Source: Panulirus ornatus
Taxonomy: Eukaryota > Arthropoda > Malacostraca > Decapoda > Palinuridae
DNA length: 64,000 nucleotides
Direction: 5' to 3'
NCBI RefSeq assembly: GCF_036320965.1
Contig: NC_092236.1
Location: forward strand, 12,409,518 to 12,473,517
The notes under the pieces were generated by a model, which was not told the DNA's origin, did not search any database, and saw only the letters and a list, made by a program, of their open reading frames with translations. Below, in pieces: positions 48,133 to 60,480 of this stretch. Each line of letters starts with the position of its first letter. Positions within the stretch are counted from its first letter, which is position 1. A program made the position numbers and the translations under genes.

Positions 48133-48133
<1 letters not shown>

Positions 48134-48168
<35 letters not shown>
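48134..48168. repeat. (CA)n microsatellite
   Basis: About 17 units at the end of the pyrimidine-rich array. Confidence 0.97.
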
Positions 48169-48170
<2 letters not shown>

Positions 48171-48375
48171 GGGAAAATCTAGATTCTCATGAAGACACAA
48201 GTCCTCAGAGTATACACAGGATGAACTGTCTGCTGTGTCATCATATGTCAGTGAACACCGCGGCATCAGAGGGGGGCCTCTACACCATCATTACCTGATC
48301 TTATTTTTCACACCAGCGGGGAAAACAAATAATCACGTAAGGTAATGTAATCTTTTAAGTCTAATTACACGGGAA

Positions 48376-49130
48376 ATGAAGACATCAAAAGGTATGAAAC
48401 AATCTCTATGGGAAAATAAACTGGTAAGACGGAGTGCAGCAGGCATGATACAGGCCATTGTTGTGGACGGTTCGGTGAAATTTACAGCGGAGGAGGAGGA
48501 ACCTGGGGGGGCGCCCTCCACTGCAACGGTGAAACTACGAGATAGACAACATGGGTTCAGAGAAGTGAGGTCGTGTACAACGAACATTTTTGTAAATTAT
48601 ATATTTACAGCACAGGAAACTCCATCTTCGGCGATATGGGGCAAGGGTGGGTGGACTTTGCGTATCTGGACTGAGAGAATGCGCATGACAATATATGTAC
48701 CCCCTGTCTTTTGCCAAACTATCATCAATGCATTCAAGAACAAGGATATGGGAATGTTCAGGAGAAACTGTTTACAACCTACGGAGAACGTCCAGAGAAG
48801 GGCTACAAATATGGTGCCTCAATAAAATAAAAAAAAGAGCTAAGTTACACGGGAGAGGTTAAATGCTAAAAATTTCCATGATGAAATAGAAAAAAAACAT
48901 AAATGGTAACCTGATCACAATATTTTTTTTTCCAAGCAAGTCTGATGACGTCAGTCGTGAGCAGCTCTTCGAAAGATGCAAAGACAACAACCAGAAACCA
49001 TATCATGAAATTAACGCACATAGAAATTACTAACTTACAAAGAAATACTTTTACTGCACACGAGTACGAGTACCGGATGAATGGAATAAACATAAGTGGT
49101 GAAACTGTAAATGCAGACAGGGCAAAGTAG
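48376..49130 (+). pseudogene. CR1-like non-LTR retrotransposon remnant with internal deletion and frameshift
   Basis: A 149-codon frame (48376-48825) holds KLRDRQHGFREVRSCTTNIF, matching the QHGFR.GRSC.TN block of the fingers. It later holds ENVQRRATNMVPQ, matching the L..VQRRATKM block of the thumb. The palm between them, including the YADD box, is deleted. After a stop, another frame (48945-49130) gives TTRNHIMKLTHIEITNLQRN, TFTA and ISGETVNADRAK, which fits the C-terminal R.N.F..RV...WN.L...VV.A end. Stops and frameshifts show it is dead. Confidence 0.8.
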
Positions 49131-49239
49131 ATCAGAAAGTTATAGGATGACTGAGAAGTTCAAGATATGTGGCATCTCTCGCGCAGAACTTCCTCCCAGT
49201 ACGGTATTACAAACTGGTGTTTACACACAAGTAATGACA

Positions 49240-49815
49240 CAGATTGTATGCCTTATGTACAGTTAAACCCAACACCAACGTCTTTTCAAACATTCATACC
49301 TATACATCCACACTTCTTGTGCCTACATACGCACTATGCACTTCAGTACACACTCACCCAACGTCAACGTACGTGAGCAAACGCCATCTCTCACACAGCA
49401 CACCCCAAGCCCTTTACACATCTACCTACGCTTACTCCTATAAACCTATAAAGTCTCCCTCCACACTCACACCAACACCCTATACCACACACACACACAC
49501 ACACACACACACTTAACTGCATCCCATATCCCTTATACACTCACCATCCCACGCCCCTACAGTAATCTACACCTAATGACCCTATACACTTGCCTACACC
49601 CCTTGTTTGCTCAAATACTTACCTACATCCCTTGCTTTCGCATTCACGAACACTCCCATACACTCACCGACAACCAACGCCCTCAAATACATGTATATAC
49701 GCCCATACACCGCGTCTCCACATACCTACATTCCATGCTTCCCAAGCACTTCGTCCCATTACACACACTCCCATAACCCAACACTCACCTAAACTCAACA
49801 TTTCCCCTTATTCAC
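49240..49815 (+). repeat. Degenerate pyrimidine-rich minisatellite, right part
   Basis: The same style of unit as 47100-48132 (CACTCACCTACATCCCATG, CCCTACAC), again G-poor, with (CA)n at 49486-49512. The CR1-like remnant lies between the two parts. Confidence 0.6.
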
Positions 49816-49895
49816 CTGTATCCCATTGCCCTAAGCCCCTTGAGCACGACCAGGTCGTACCCAATGGTCGTACCGTCGTGCTCAAGGGATACAGG
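49816..49895. repeat. Compact palindromic family-D element (D13)
   Basis: CCTTGAGCACGAC and GTCGTGCTCAAGG are perfect inverted arms. The outer arms CCTGTATCCC and GGGATACAGG also pair, with a ~12-base bulge on the left side. The centre is CAGGTCGTACCCAATGGTCGTACC. It is the smallest and most regular foldback in the window. Confidence 0.8.
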
Positions 49896-52180
49896 GATAT
49901 AAGCAAACAAACAAGCTGGAGGGCAAATTGTACGTCATTGCCAACGCATTCCGTCATCGTCTGTTAACTATTGTTTACGAATCCACATTAAAGTTCAATA
50001 TGCCATAATTAATGCATGATTAGCATAACCATATTAATGAGGGATTATGAAAACGTTATTACAAAATAGTCAACTCAGTGGACTTTACTAATCGTTATTC
50101 TCGTTATTACATTACCGGACAACTCATTTATGATTATCCTTTAATGTTATTGTTCATAACATTATATCAATAACGAAGTGACACAACATCATCAATATTT
50201 GTATTTCTACGCCGTTGTAACTGCTAAATATTTATGGATATCATTTGTAGTTAAACAAGGTAATGACATGCCTTTAAAGACTAGTATCGTATATGGGTTT
50301 ATTCCAACATGATGTGAATTCGTTTTGTGTTCTTGTAAAACTTGAACGTTAAATGCTCTTATTCTGCATATGCAGAATATATAGTTATGCATATCGTTTG
50401 AAGTTTGTGGGAACTATTATTCTCTGTGCATTACATTATCAATTGCAGTAATGAGCTATTACGGTACACATATGCGTCTTCCTTACCCTTCACGTTGCTG
50501 GGACGGGGAAACTGGGTATATGTAGATGCGAGGAGACAGTATACCCACCCATCTCTTTATGTCTGTATGTCCGTCCGCCAATCACTTATGCTGCCAGAGA
50601 GCCAAGGTGTGACCTTGATCAACCCTAGTGGGTGACATTCCTTTCAACAAAGGAGGGAAAGCCTTCCCAACACCTATAACGGTCACACTGACTACTGGCT
50701 CCTCCGTAAGGGTGTGGGGCATAGTAGTCCGCATTGTTGTCATATGCTTGGCCACATATTTCATTAAAAAAAAAAACACAATGAATTCAGTTCTATATCG
50801 TTATCATCCATAGAATCTCTATGACAAAAAAAAAATAGATCATGAAACATGATACAGGTATCGAAACCAAAATGTAATCACAGTGATTAATGGACTGATA
50901 ATTCCTTTATATTGAGATTACCTGTAACGAAACTTAGGAAACAAACGAATAACCGTCCTCGCAACACAAACAGTTAGGATGGTCAAGAAGCCACAACTGC
51001 GATGGTTAAAGGCTTACCCTCCGCTGCTGGAGAAAATCTGCGTTATGTTCAAAAACAGGTCTTCCTTACGTGAAATGCTTCTCATAATAACCCTCTGAGC
51101 TTGTAATGCCCTCCAATATTCCTCACACTAGTATTTCCTCCGTCCACAAATATCCTTAACGTTACCTCCACAGCTCTGCACTCTTCGTAGACTTGCGCTT
51201 CTTACATTTTCTTGTCCTCACTTCAACATTTTTACTTTCCACTCTTGGGTTTCCCTTCTTTCAAATTCTTCCAAATCTTCCAGAGCTTACCTTCTCCTCT
51301 CCCTCATTTTCCGACGCATCCAAACTCCCTCATTTTCCTCCTACTCCCTAAAAACTGTTGCTTTCCTCTTTGCTGTCTAGAATTATAGGTATCGGGAGGG
51401 GGAGAATGGCACAGAACCGGCACCACATTGGCTATCAAGTTCCCCTCCTTGGCCAATATTGCTGTCCCGTCTTCTTTGTCTTGCACAGCAAACACTCTTC
51501 CATCTCACACATACCAATTGACGATACGTAACTCATGATTATTCTTAACTCTAGATTTTCCAGCGGTGAGCACCCTGCAGCTACCCTTCCTTGCCTTCAA
51601 GCAGAATCTCTTCATAAGTACTCTAAACTCCCTCTCCTAACTCCCCCATCACCAGATCACCCTTCACTTTCCATCCGACGTCCCTCCAAAGTTCACGATC
51701 ATTAAGTTCCGTTCCTACCGCTACGCACTCCCAAACGAAACTTCTACTCTAACCCTCCCAGTCTCTGACCTCCTCCTCCTCCTCCTCTCCCTTCCAAGCT
51801 ATACAGCTTCCCCTTCCAACAAGTCATCTCTCGCGTACTTCCTCACCCCATCCCCCCCGACGAAAGCTAAGCCCCCCCCCCCCCACATCTCCTGCCCAAC
51901 AGCGAACCCCCAGAGTTCTACCTTAAACCACCGCCCATGAATCTACAACTTTCTCCTCCAGAATTGCCGTTTGTACCCCACACTTCCCCCCCAGCCCCTT
52001 CCACTAACCCCACCTTCCCTCCCCCTGTAGCGGCAGTGCACTTTGCCATAATTAGTGAGTAGAATTTTTCCCCATCGCTGTAATCCTTTGTAAAACTGGC
52101 TCAAAAGACGCGAGCAAACAGAGACGTGAGCCCACCCCACCGACCCCATAATGCAACCTAATTTGGCTCCGCGCTCTGTA
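49896..52180. other. Non-coding stretch, no gene supported
   Basis: AT-rich to 50900. Between 51060 and 52030 the plus strand is pyrimidine-rich with C-runs (14 C near 51874). Frames up to 103 codons lack known domains. Confidence 0.4.
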
Positions 52181-52780
52181 TACACTCGCCGCTCTAACGA
52201 GGCTCCAGAAACGATGCAACAGACTTTAATCAGCTCTAATCTAGGCGAGTTCATCCAGACTAAATTACTTCTGTGAAAAAGACAGAGTAAATATTTGTCA
52301 CTTGTGTATACTTTTGCCTCTTTGAATTGGGATTTTTTTTGGAGGCGGCTTTATCCAAATCGCTCCAGCGGATGGCGTGAATTAAAACTCTTTATATCTA
52401 ATAATACGGAAGAACACGTCGCATTAGAGGGGTCTTAATCAATTTGACCCCTCGGTATTACGAAATACACATGAAATTAAATTAAGAACAGGAAGAGGGC
52501 CTCTCCATGAGTGGCTAGAAAATGACTCGATACATCCTTTAGGAAGAACTTGTCGCCTGAAGAATTCCCCGTCTTCCCGCCCCACCTAATTCGCGCGCTG
52601 CTGAGCTTTTAATCAACGGACGCCCTGCTCAAGTGCTGAGTGCTTTGATAAGTTCCTGTTGAGTTTCGTTCCCACGTCAATTTTATCGTTATTTTTTGCC
52701 CCGACAGCTCCTCCGGATGATTCAAACTTTCTTTGAGAAATAAAGTTCTGACCACTCAAAAGTTGATCTTTTCTTAAGTT
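52180..52780. promoter_or_regulatory. Low-repeat block, candidate conserved non-coding element
   Basis: Dense AT-rich homeobox-like and other motif-like words in unique sequence: GACTTTAATCAGCTCTAATC, GGCGTGAATTAAAACTCTTT, AGGGGTCTTAATCAATTTGA, GAGCTTTTAATCAACGGACG, GTCAATTTTATCGTTATTTT. No coding frame. Called by texture. Confidence 0.35.
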
Positions 52781-55280
52781 TTTAAAGATCGATCGATTCT
52801 CGACAAGTTAGGTTCCAGCACCTTTTACGTAATGCGTGACTGAAAAAGATCACTAGAAAATCTGAATATTACAAACAAACTAGACAAAACAAAAGCCACA
52901 GACTAAAAATAGAGGTGGCCGGCACAAAGTGAGAGACGCGGATGTAACATTTGGTAAATTGGCGGGAACGCTCACCCCGGTTGCTCTGTTTACCTTGCAA
53001 CACAGACCTATCCCACACCCTTCACCAGCGATACCTTTCAAGTATTATATCACTTAAAAACTTTCAAAGTGACTATATAATTACGTAAGATTTATTACTC
53101 ATTTCTAAACCACAGTACTGGTGCGTAGTACTTTGCTGACGTCCAAGATTCTCAGCAAATGTAGGGCTATTCCTAGAAACAGCTGCCAGAGGGTTACGCC
53201 TTTACGTCACCCGTTGCGAACCTACAAGGGATGAAATGAGTATATACTGTCCAAACTCAACTAAACTAATTAATCGAAATGACTGGCCGTAATGCCATTT
53301 AATCTGAGCCATTGTACTGCCATAATGGAAAGCGCCATGGAAAATGTTCTCTTCACCAGGACCAACACGATAAAGTGATTATTGCTCATATACAATTTAA
53401 AATGGCGCTAGTTATAATGCATCATATTTTCTGTTCGAATTGGCATATTTGAAAAACATACTTGTACAAATGTAGGTTAATTGTGGGACGCAATTTTTCC
53501 ATGTCAAGGTATTTTAATATTCAAGGAACATCATTAGTCACAAATATTGACAAACAGCCATATTTTATACCGCTCATTTTACAGCCGACATTAATGGGAG
53601 GCAAAAATATATAACTGTGGATTTTCAACATGCAAAATCAATCCTGGGTTTCATTACAGCGACGTTACTAGACTGTTCTGGAAAATGACTGCGATTATAA
53701 CGAGATGGCGTCTTGTTCCCGAGTGGTAATGGTATATCATATACTTATGTTTAAGATATATTCTTCGGGGTTTGAGTATGCTATACTGCTCCTGTGATGT
53801 GGCGGATCGTAAGATTTCTTATGGCTTGAACTTTGTGAGGAAGCATTTAAAGCGATGCTATAAATGCAGACAGGGATTTTCTTTTTTTTTTTTTCCCAGT
53901 AACGCTTAATGGGGGGAAAATTTTCAAAACGTTGTTTGTGGGGATATTGTGCAAACGTTTATGCTGCTGCTAACTACTGAAGTGATTTTAGAGAACGTTT
54001 CTGTTGATTTTTGTGACGAAAAAAATGGGCATTACTGTCGCTGCCATGTTTCTGATGGCGTAGTTGCTCCTGCTGCTGCTGCTACTGTTTTGGGATTCCC
54101 TCAGTCATGTTGTTACTGCTGGATATTCTCTTGGGTACTAGCAGTGTGATACTGGTGATCAGACGTTTCATTTTTCTCTTCATGTTAACCTGTGTTGTTG
54201 TTGGCTTTGCTTTTCGATTCGAAACTCTGCAACAATTTTTTTGGTCTACTTTTCGAACATGGATTCACTCACCTCCCGTGACCGAACCTGGTATAGAAGT
54301 GAACTTGAGACATGTTGCTCAGGCTTATATTATTTCGTCCGTGCTCTACTGCAGCTGCCTTCCGCCAACTTCGTCCGTACAATTCCGGTAACGCCACACA
54401 CTCTTCCTTGTGGCAGAAGAACAACTGTTCTGCTTGCAACAAGAACAGCAGCAAAAATATTGAGATATCCAATCGATGCCCGAGCTCATTTGCATCTTTG
54501 GAAGATAATTCTAGTCAGGAATAACAGGACGAAGTTGGCTAGAATGAGCATATTGGCTACTATTGTTGGGGTTATATGGCAGTTGTGATTTGCCGCTATT
54601 GCCGAGTTTGGAGTTCTGTCGACCAAGCTTTTCCCGTAAACCGGCAATGTATTTATCCGGTAGGTTGATGATGGAGAGAATATTAGGAAATATTCTCGTC
54701 CCATTCACTTCTGGATAACACTCCGATCCTGACAATGCACTCATTTCTGATGATCACAACGATTACTGGTGACGATCATTAAGATGTGGCCTGATTATAA
54801 TAATCAATTGGCTCATATGCAAGTCACATTCTGACCAGCTACACTGGTACCAAAACCTACTTGTATGAGTTTCATTGAGATAGCGAAAAGATAAATCCAT
54901 TTTTTTTTTTTCCTCATTTACGTTCTGCCACAGACTTCTAAACCACAAGAGAAGTCATGATACAGTAGACACCTACCAGTTCGTCAGTATTCATGATAAA
55001 AGAAATTTTTTCATCTCCCAGAACACAACTAAAACCTTAAATCCATAATCATCGTGCTCGTCTTCCCAACAATTTCACCAGCAGCTCTAACATTTTTGGC
55101 ACAATTCAGGTCTGATACATGACCAGTAATTGCATTAATCTTACCCAGCCACAATGGGCAAGCAGGGGAAATGTAAAATGTAATATTAAACGTCATGCAG
55201 TAGCCAAAACATCATGCACAACACCGTCGCGATACAAATATCTAAAAAACAAAATTAAGTGTAGAATTCCCACCGAGAAA
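52781..55280. other. Non-coding stretch with a few doubtful frames
   Basis: Overlapping plus-strand frames (54107-54391 and 54241-54588) of 94 and 115 codons have no domain and no consistent codon bias. There is no tandem array and no recognised element. Confidence 0.4.
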
Positions 55281-55289
55281 GGCCAACAG

Positions 55290-55560
55290 CTTCGCCTGTG
55301 ATATCTTCCCCCAGGACAATTTCCTCGATGAACTGGTAGGGTTTATCGTCAGGAAAACGACGTCGAAAACCATTAGATTTCTCCTCAATTGGTTCCTGAT
55401 TGTCTTCCCATAAAACATTAGACGCGATTAGGGCCGGGAAAGATTAAAATGGGCCGCTTTTGGGGCATCTATTGATTCCCGGCAGGAGCGTGGGCTGCAG
55501 AGATCCGCTGACACAGGATCTTTTTCCATTTGTATGATGGGGACGCCTAGCCTGCTAGGA
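55290..55560. promoter_or_regulatory. Low-repeat block, candidate conserved non-coding element
   Basis: Unique mixed-composition sequence with CTTCGCCTGTGATATCTTCC, AACATTAGACGCGATTAGGG, AAGATTAAAATGGGCCGCTT, GCATCTATTGATTCCCGGCA. No frame. Called by texture. Confidence 0.3.
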
Positions 55561-57459
55561 CTGGTCGAAGTGTCGCCATTCATATGATGTGTGAGGGTTT
55601 GTGGCGTGCATTTTGAATCTATGGTGCAGTCTCTGTGACCGCTACACTAAATCAATAATTCGAAATCTGTGTACGAGTAAACATCTGGTACACAAAAGTA
55701 ATACACAGTGACAATGATTTGAGGAAAAAGGAAAGGGAACAATTCACCTCTGGTGAGGCCACCGGTTACCAATCGGATGTTCCTGGAGACAAAATACTAA
55801 AGTTTCCGTAGCGTATCAGGGCGGTGTGCGAGATGTACGGGTATAGTCTTGGACCAGTAAACCCTGAGCTTAGCCAACATAAGGCTCAACCACTCAGACC
55901 AACGAACACTCCGGGTGCATCGGTGGCCATTCGAATAGGCAAACATTCGCAACAACGAACACTCGGAACGGCAAACACTTCACCATCGGAAACTCAAACC
56001 AGTGAATAACCTACTCGTGATACGTGGGCGTCTTTGTCATCTAGGCACTCGACATCTGCTCGCGTGATGAAGTGGACCCTGTGATATGACCTTTTTCGGA
56101 AAATAAATGATCGTAATGAGCTATATCGTTACTTGAACCACCTGAACTAACCTCGTACATATAGAGCACGATATCTAAGCGGAGCCTCTGTCAACAGAGC
56201 TCCTCGCCGCTCGCTGTTCAGTAAACACTTTGTCTCGCACCTCCCGAGTCTCTCGCCGAAACAACTTTACAGAACTTTAAAAATCTATATATCCTTCAGT
56301 TTCTAAGTTACAACCTACGGTTTACGGTTAGAAGTCTCCTCAAACAGCTGTTGAAAATTACATAAAATCGTTAAATTCACCGATAGAAAATACATGAAGC
56401 AGTTTTCTAGATGAAAAATAGCCACATATGTATCTTGGACATTACAACTAACACAAAATCTGCCCCGTATCAAATCTTGGTTACTGAATTACTTTCAGAC
56501 AACTTATGCTTTGAGGAACGTGAAAGATATCCGTACATCAACATGCAGGCTTAAAAAATCTATTACATATAATTGATATGCTGTTTTGTATCGGTGTGGG
56601 AAGAGGCACAAGGCTAGCACACTGCTGGTCTGATGAGCGGGAGGTAACAAGACCCCCCTGTCCACTTACAGGGATTTATGACAGTTCCTCTTAACTTCAA
56701 CATTAGCGTGAAGAACACCCCACTCTCTCCTCCCCATTTTCTACAATACATTTTCGAGGAAGTTGTAATTTCGTAATGGAGAGTCTTGTAGCCAAGCAAA
56801 GCCCGCTTCAGCAATCCCGCATTTTATGCAATGTCCTCCGTCTTCCCTGCCACGGCAAACCACAGCGCCAGGAAACTTGGAGCTTAGTCCCAATCAGTAA
56901 TCCTTGCGAGTCATGCTTTGCAGGAAACGACCTAGTGTGGATTATGCCTTTATAAAGCATTAGTTACGAACCGGTGGCTGTAATTGATGTCACTTAATTT
57001 CCATCACGACCAAAAGAGCTTCCTCTTATGGGATGCTGGGGCCCCTCAGTAAGCCACTGCCTTGTGTAAACTTAAGTCCCATGTCTCTCCGTCTGTTTTA
57101 GATGTTTACTTTCACTAACTGAAAACTCTCGTTTTTTACATTGCACTAGAATGCTAAGACTTTGCAAACCTATTTCAAGTCTCTGATGATCAAAAGTTTA
57201 TTTTTGCAGGCATTTAAGTGTTAAATAATCAAAGGAATAAATTATTTCACTTCTCTATATAAATTGAAAACTATTACCATTTCCCTTTGTTTAAGTACAA
57301 CTAAAATCATGTATGAGATCTATCAACATGAGATCAAGATTAATTCAATAAATATTCGCTCCGCCAAATAACCTAGACTAATAATGCATCACCCTATCAC
57401 TTTAACCGTTACAACTGCTGCAATAATCAACCTTATTCTAAAAGTATTACTACCGTAAG
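55561..57459. other. Non-coding stretch, no gene seen
   Basis: A degenerate repeat of CGAACACTC / CAAACATTCGCAA type occurs at 55890-55990. The remainder is AT-rich unique sequence. Confidence 0.4.
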
Positions 57460-58110
57460 GGCTGCACAGCACCACAGCAGCCACAGAACTGCGGGTCAGC
57501 AACAGCGGCGGTGGTGGTTACGTCGGAAACCTCTGGCGGTGGCTGGCAAGGCTGCGGCTTCCCTGCGCGGCCATACGTCACACCAGGTCGTCAACAGTTT
57601 TAATTAAGGACAAATCGCCTAATAGTCCCCTTGACAGCGCCCTAATCTCGACCTAATTAGCAGAACACTCTTCTTGGCCCGCCCCCTCCCTCCAGACACT
57701 CTGGCATTCTTCGTTATCTACTACATCGGTGCTTTTCGCCTTAGGGCCCCAGTACCATATTGGTCAGAATCTGAGGATCAGGTCCAAGCGGGTTACGCCT
57801 CAACACACGCGAGCGCATTGCCATCACAGCCAATTTTGGCGGGAAGGGGCGCGTAATGGCCGCCATTTTGGCGGGAAACCTTCTGAGGGGAGTGATGGGC
57901 GAACAAGGGCAGGTCAAGCCGAGGACAAGAGGACAGATCAGAGGGGAACACTAAGCCCTCACTCGCTCACATGCCGACACTTCTCTCACTTGCCGACAGG
58001 TGGCAGCAGACCCCCACTCTGCCGGGATATTTCCCTAATCTTCATTAATGCGTGTTCTAGATGGAACCCCTCCATCACTTTAATTACAGTTTGGGGATGA
58101 AAATTAACCA
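57460..58110. promoter_or_regulatory. CpG-rich candidate promoter with CCAAT, E2F-like and YY1-like sites
   Basis: CpG density is far above the surroundings. Within about 120 bases there is an inverted CCAAT box (ATTGG, 57759-57763), a direct CCAAT (57830-57834), TTTTGGCGGGAA at 57834-57845 and again at 57866-57877 (both fit the E2F consensus), and GGCCGCCATTTT at 57858-57869 (a YY1 core on the minus strand) overlapping the second E2F site. The combination is known from housekeeping and cell-cycle promoters. TTTTAATTAAGG, CCTAATTAG and CTTTAATTACAG words flank it. An ATG at 57856 opens a 32-codon frame (MAAILAGNLL...) that may be a first exon or chance. Direction is not decided. Confidence 0.5.
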
Positions 58111-60018
58111 TTAACCTCGGGACATTTATCCACATCAATTATTAGGGTTCTGGGAAGACCTAAATTCAGAAAATTGTGTGCTGGTGAACGATCTTTTTAA
58201 CGCACTGAACAGCGGATAAGGTAGATTTTATATCTATCGCTGACCTCCCTCCTGAGTGCTGCTGATGTGCACTGCTCACGTTAAGGAAACATAACGAGCA
58301 GCGGCGTATCGCGCTACCCACCCACACACCCCTTTCGAACGAGTCTTAATGAAGACAAGCCATCCTTAATCCGCTTACCTCTAAAAACGATCTTTATTTT
58401 ATCAAAAGGTCTGTCATCGCTTCCTTACTATCCACGTTGTTAATCTCTAGTAACAATCGAATCTAATAGCGTTGTTAGGGGACGGGGTATAGTTTGGTGA
58501 GTCCTGAAAAGGAGAGTCTGATTTTTACCGAATTATCCCACGGCTCCATAGTTCAGGGGGGACCCTTGGAATGATTTCCTATTTCCTTTAAATCATCTCG
58601 GGTTAGGGATACTTTGCCGAGTGGTTAACTTTCTCTTGCACGACCGACGAGTGGTTAACTTGGATCAGGGAAATTAAGGGGATCGAAACCCTCTGGCTAG
58701 AGGTTAAATAAAGGTTGGACGGTTTGAATGTCTCAACCGAACACTTTGCCTTGGCTTTAATAAGAAAGTGACTCGCGGCGCGAGTTCTCTCGCGACCCCA
58801 TCGGACTTAGCACAAGCAAAACATCACTCACCAGTACAGGTAATTAGTATAAATCTCGTTATATTATGGGAAAAGTCTATGAATCTAGTAATATACTGGT
58901 AATAAAGCAGTCAGCGAAATATTTGAACCTAGCGGTGCCTAATAATGAAAATAACCAAAGCGTAATTTTTTCATAACCTAGCTTGAATAGCGGACCTTCC
59001 TTATCAAAGTATAGGGTGAAGTCTAGCAGGCTAATTTTAGGGGTTTTTCAAATTTTTCTTATCAACTCACTTCTATTCCTGCGATACAAAATCTAACCTT
59101 AAAAGAGACACTTTAATATTTTCTTAAAATACAAGCATATCAAAAAGTACTAGAAATTCCTAACTCTTTCGTAGGCTTTCCAAATATTACCAGAAAAATA
59201 AATGAGAATCAGAGAGTTCCAACACATTTTCTGCGCAACAAACTATGACTGGGTACTTAGGATATCCTTACCACATACTAAATGGTTATTGAACAATATG
59301 CAATCTCTGTGTAAAGCCAGTGAAAATGTTTAACCCATAAACAGTTGGAACGTATCTCCCTCACTCCACTGGCCCAAGGTGTACACCCACCTGTCACAGC
59401 TTTATGGAATATCGCTCCCTTCTCAACCTCTTTTTTCCGGTCGTCACTGTCACCATTCAAGATAACTTTAAGTGGGAAGAACAGGCCCATTCTCGCACAA
59501 AATGCGGCTATGATGGTTGTTACTTCAGAGACACCGAACTCGACAACCTGTCTCAGTGGCTACCCATGGCTTTCGACCGTCTAAAAGTGTGCGATGCACC
59601 ACATGAATATTCATTTCCACGTAATTTTGATGAGTAATCATGCAACATACCTTGGTAAATAGAAGCATCCTCGCCTCCAGGGTATTGTATTCTTGATATG
59701 CAGGGTGTAAGATGATGACAAACACACGATTGTACTGTCACAGCTTCCTACCTAGAGGTGATAGGTATATAGTTTTTAAGTAACTTGCAGTTTGTCATAT
59801 AGCTACTTTAAAATCATATTTCCAAAGTGTGACGAAACGTAATTTCCACGTCAGCTTGAGCTTAGCCCCCTGGCAATTTTGCACACATTTAATTTTAGAA
59901 GGTCCTTGAAAAAAATTCCAACCAAATGCTAAATACCACAAGCATAAAAAATTAAATTCTTCGATTGAACCTAGAATTTCCCTAGACGCCAAGCGGAAAG
60001 GCGTCTTTTAACAGTTTT
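58111..60018. other. Mostly non-coding stretch with a TCTCGCGA motif
   Basis: A TCTCGCGA box (58788-58795) lies inside the inverted repeat CGCGAG...CTCGCG (58777-58794). This motif is known in metazoan CpG-island promoters. Frames of 70-79 codons overlap on both strands at 59278-59637 without a recognised domain. Confidence 0.4.
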
Positions 60019-60480
60019 ATAAGATGTAGACTGTTATTCCCGTAACGTGAGGTTCCTAAGAAAGAGTGGATATTAAAGTAATACCAAGTATGTTCATTGA
60101 GTCATGATGTGGAATTACAGCCCCGTCAAAGAGATGAGAGTTAAGTTTTCGATAAATAGGTGGAAACTGAGATATCCTGTCCAAGTCTGAGTTTACCGAG
60201 GAAGCTGCGTCAAGAGAAGAGGGAGCAGAATTGAAGGATATGCATTAGATCATTTGTGGAGAGGAAATCGTTGAAAAAGATGAGTGTTGGGGACAGAATA
60301 GAACGTTGAGGGCCATTTCTGTTGATGGAGAAAAAAGGGGAAGGGAGGGAGGCTGATCCCTCAACAACCACAAAGATAGACCGACCAGATAGGAAGCTAG
60401 ACATGAAGGAGCAAAGTAAGGCATGGAAACCAAAAAGAGGGGGAGCTTAGAGAGAGAGATCCCGGTGCCACGACACGTCA
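60019..60480 (-). pseudogene. Jockey-like non-LTR retrotransposon, second fragment
   Basis: On the minus strand: SSFLSGRSIFVVVEGSAS, then SINRNGPQRSILSPTLIFFN (from a SGVPQGSVLSPTLF block) and DFLSTNDLMH. Further along, in other frames, GAVIPHHDSMNILGIT and LS.EPHVTGIT match the conserved F.YLG/NILGI..DS.L.W..H box after the palm. The YADD box lies in the decayed stretch between them and is not readable. It is the same family as 22781-23440, to which the first part can be aligned (VDGSTSPIVPLNTGVHQGSF there). Confidence 0.8.

Noticed and set aside
54107..54588. Plus-strand frames of 94 and 115 codons with hydrophobic runs
   Set aside because: They overlap in different phases, have no domain or homology that I can recall, and codon use is not distinct.
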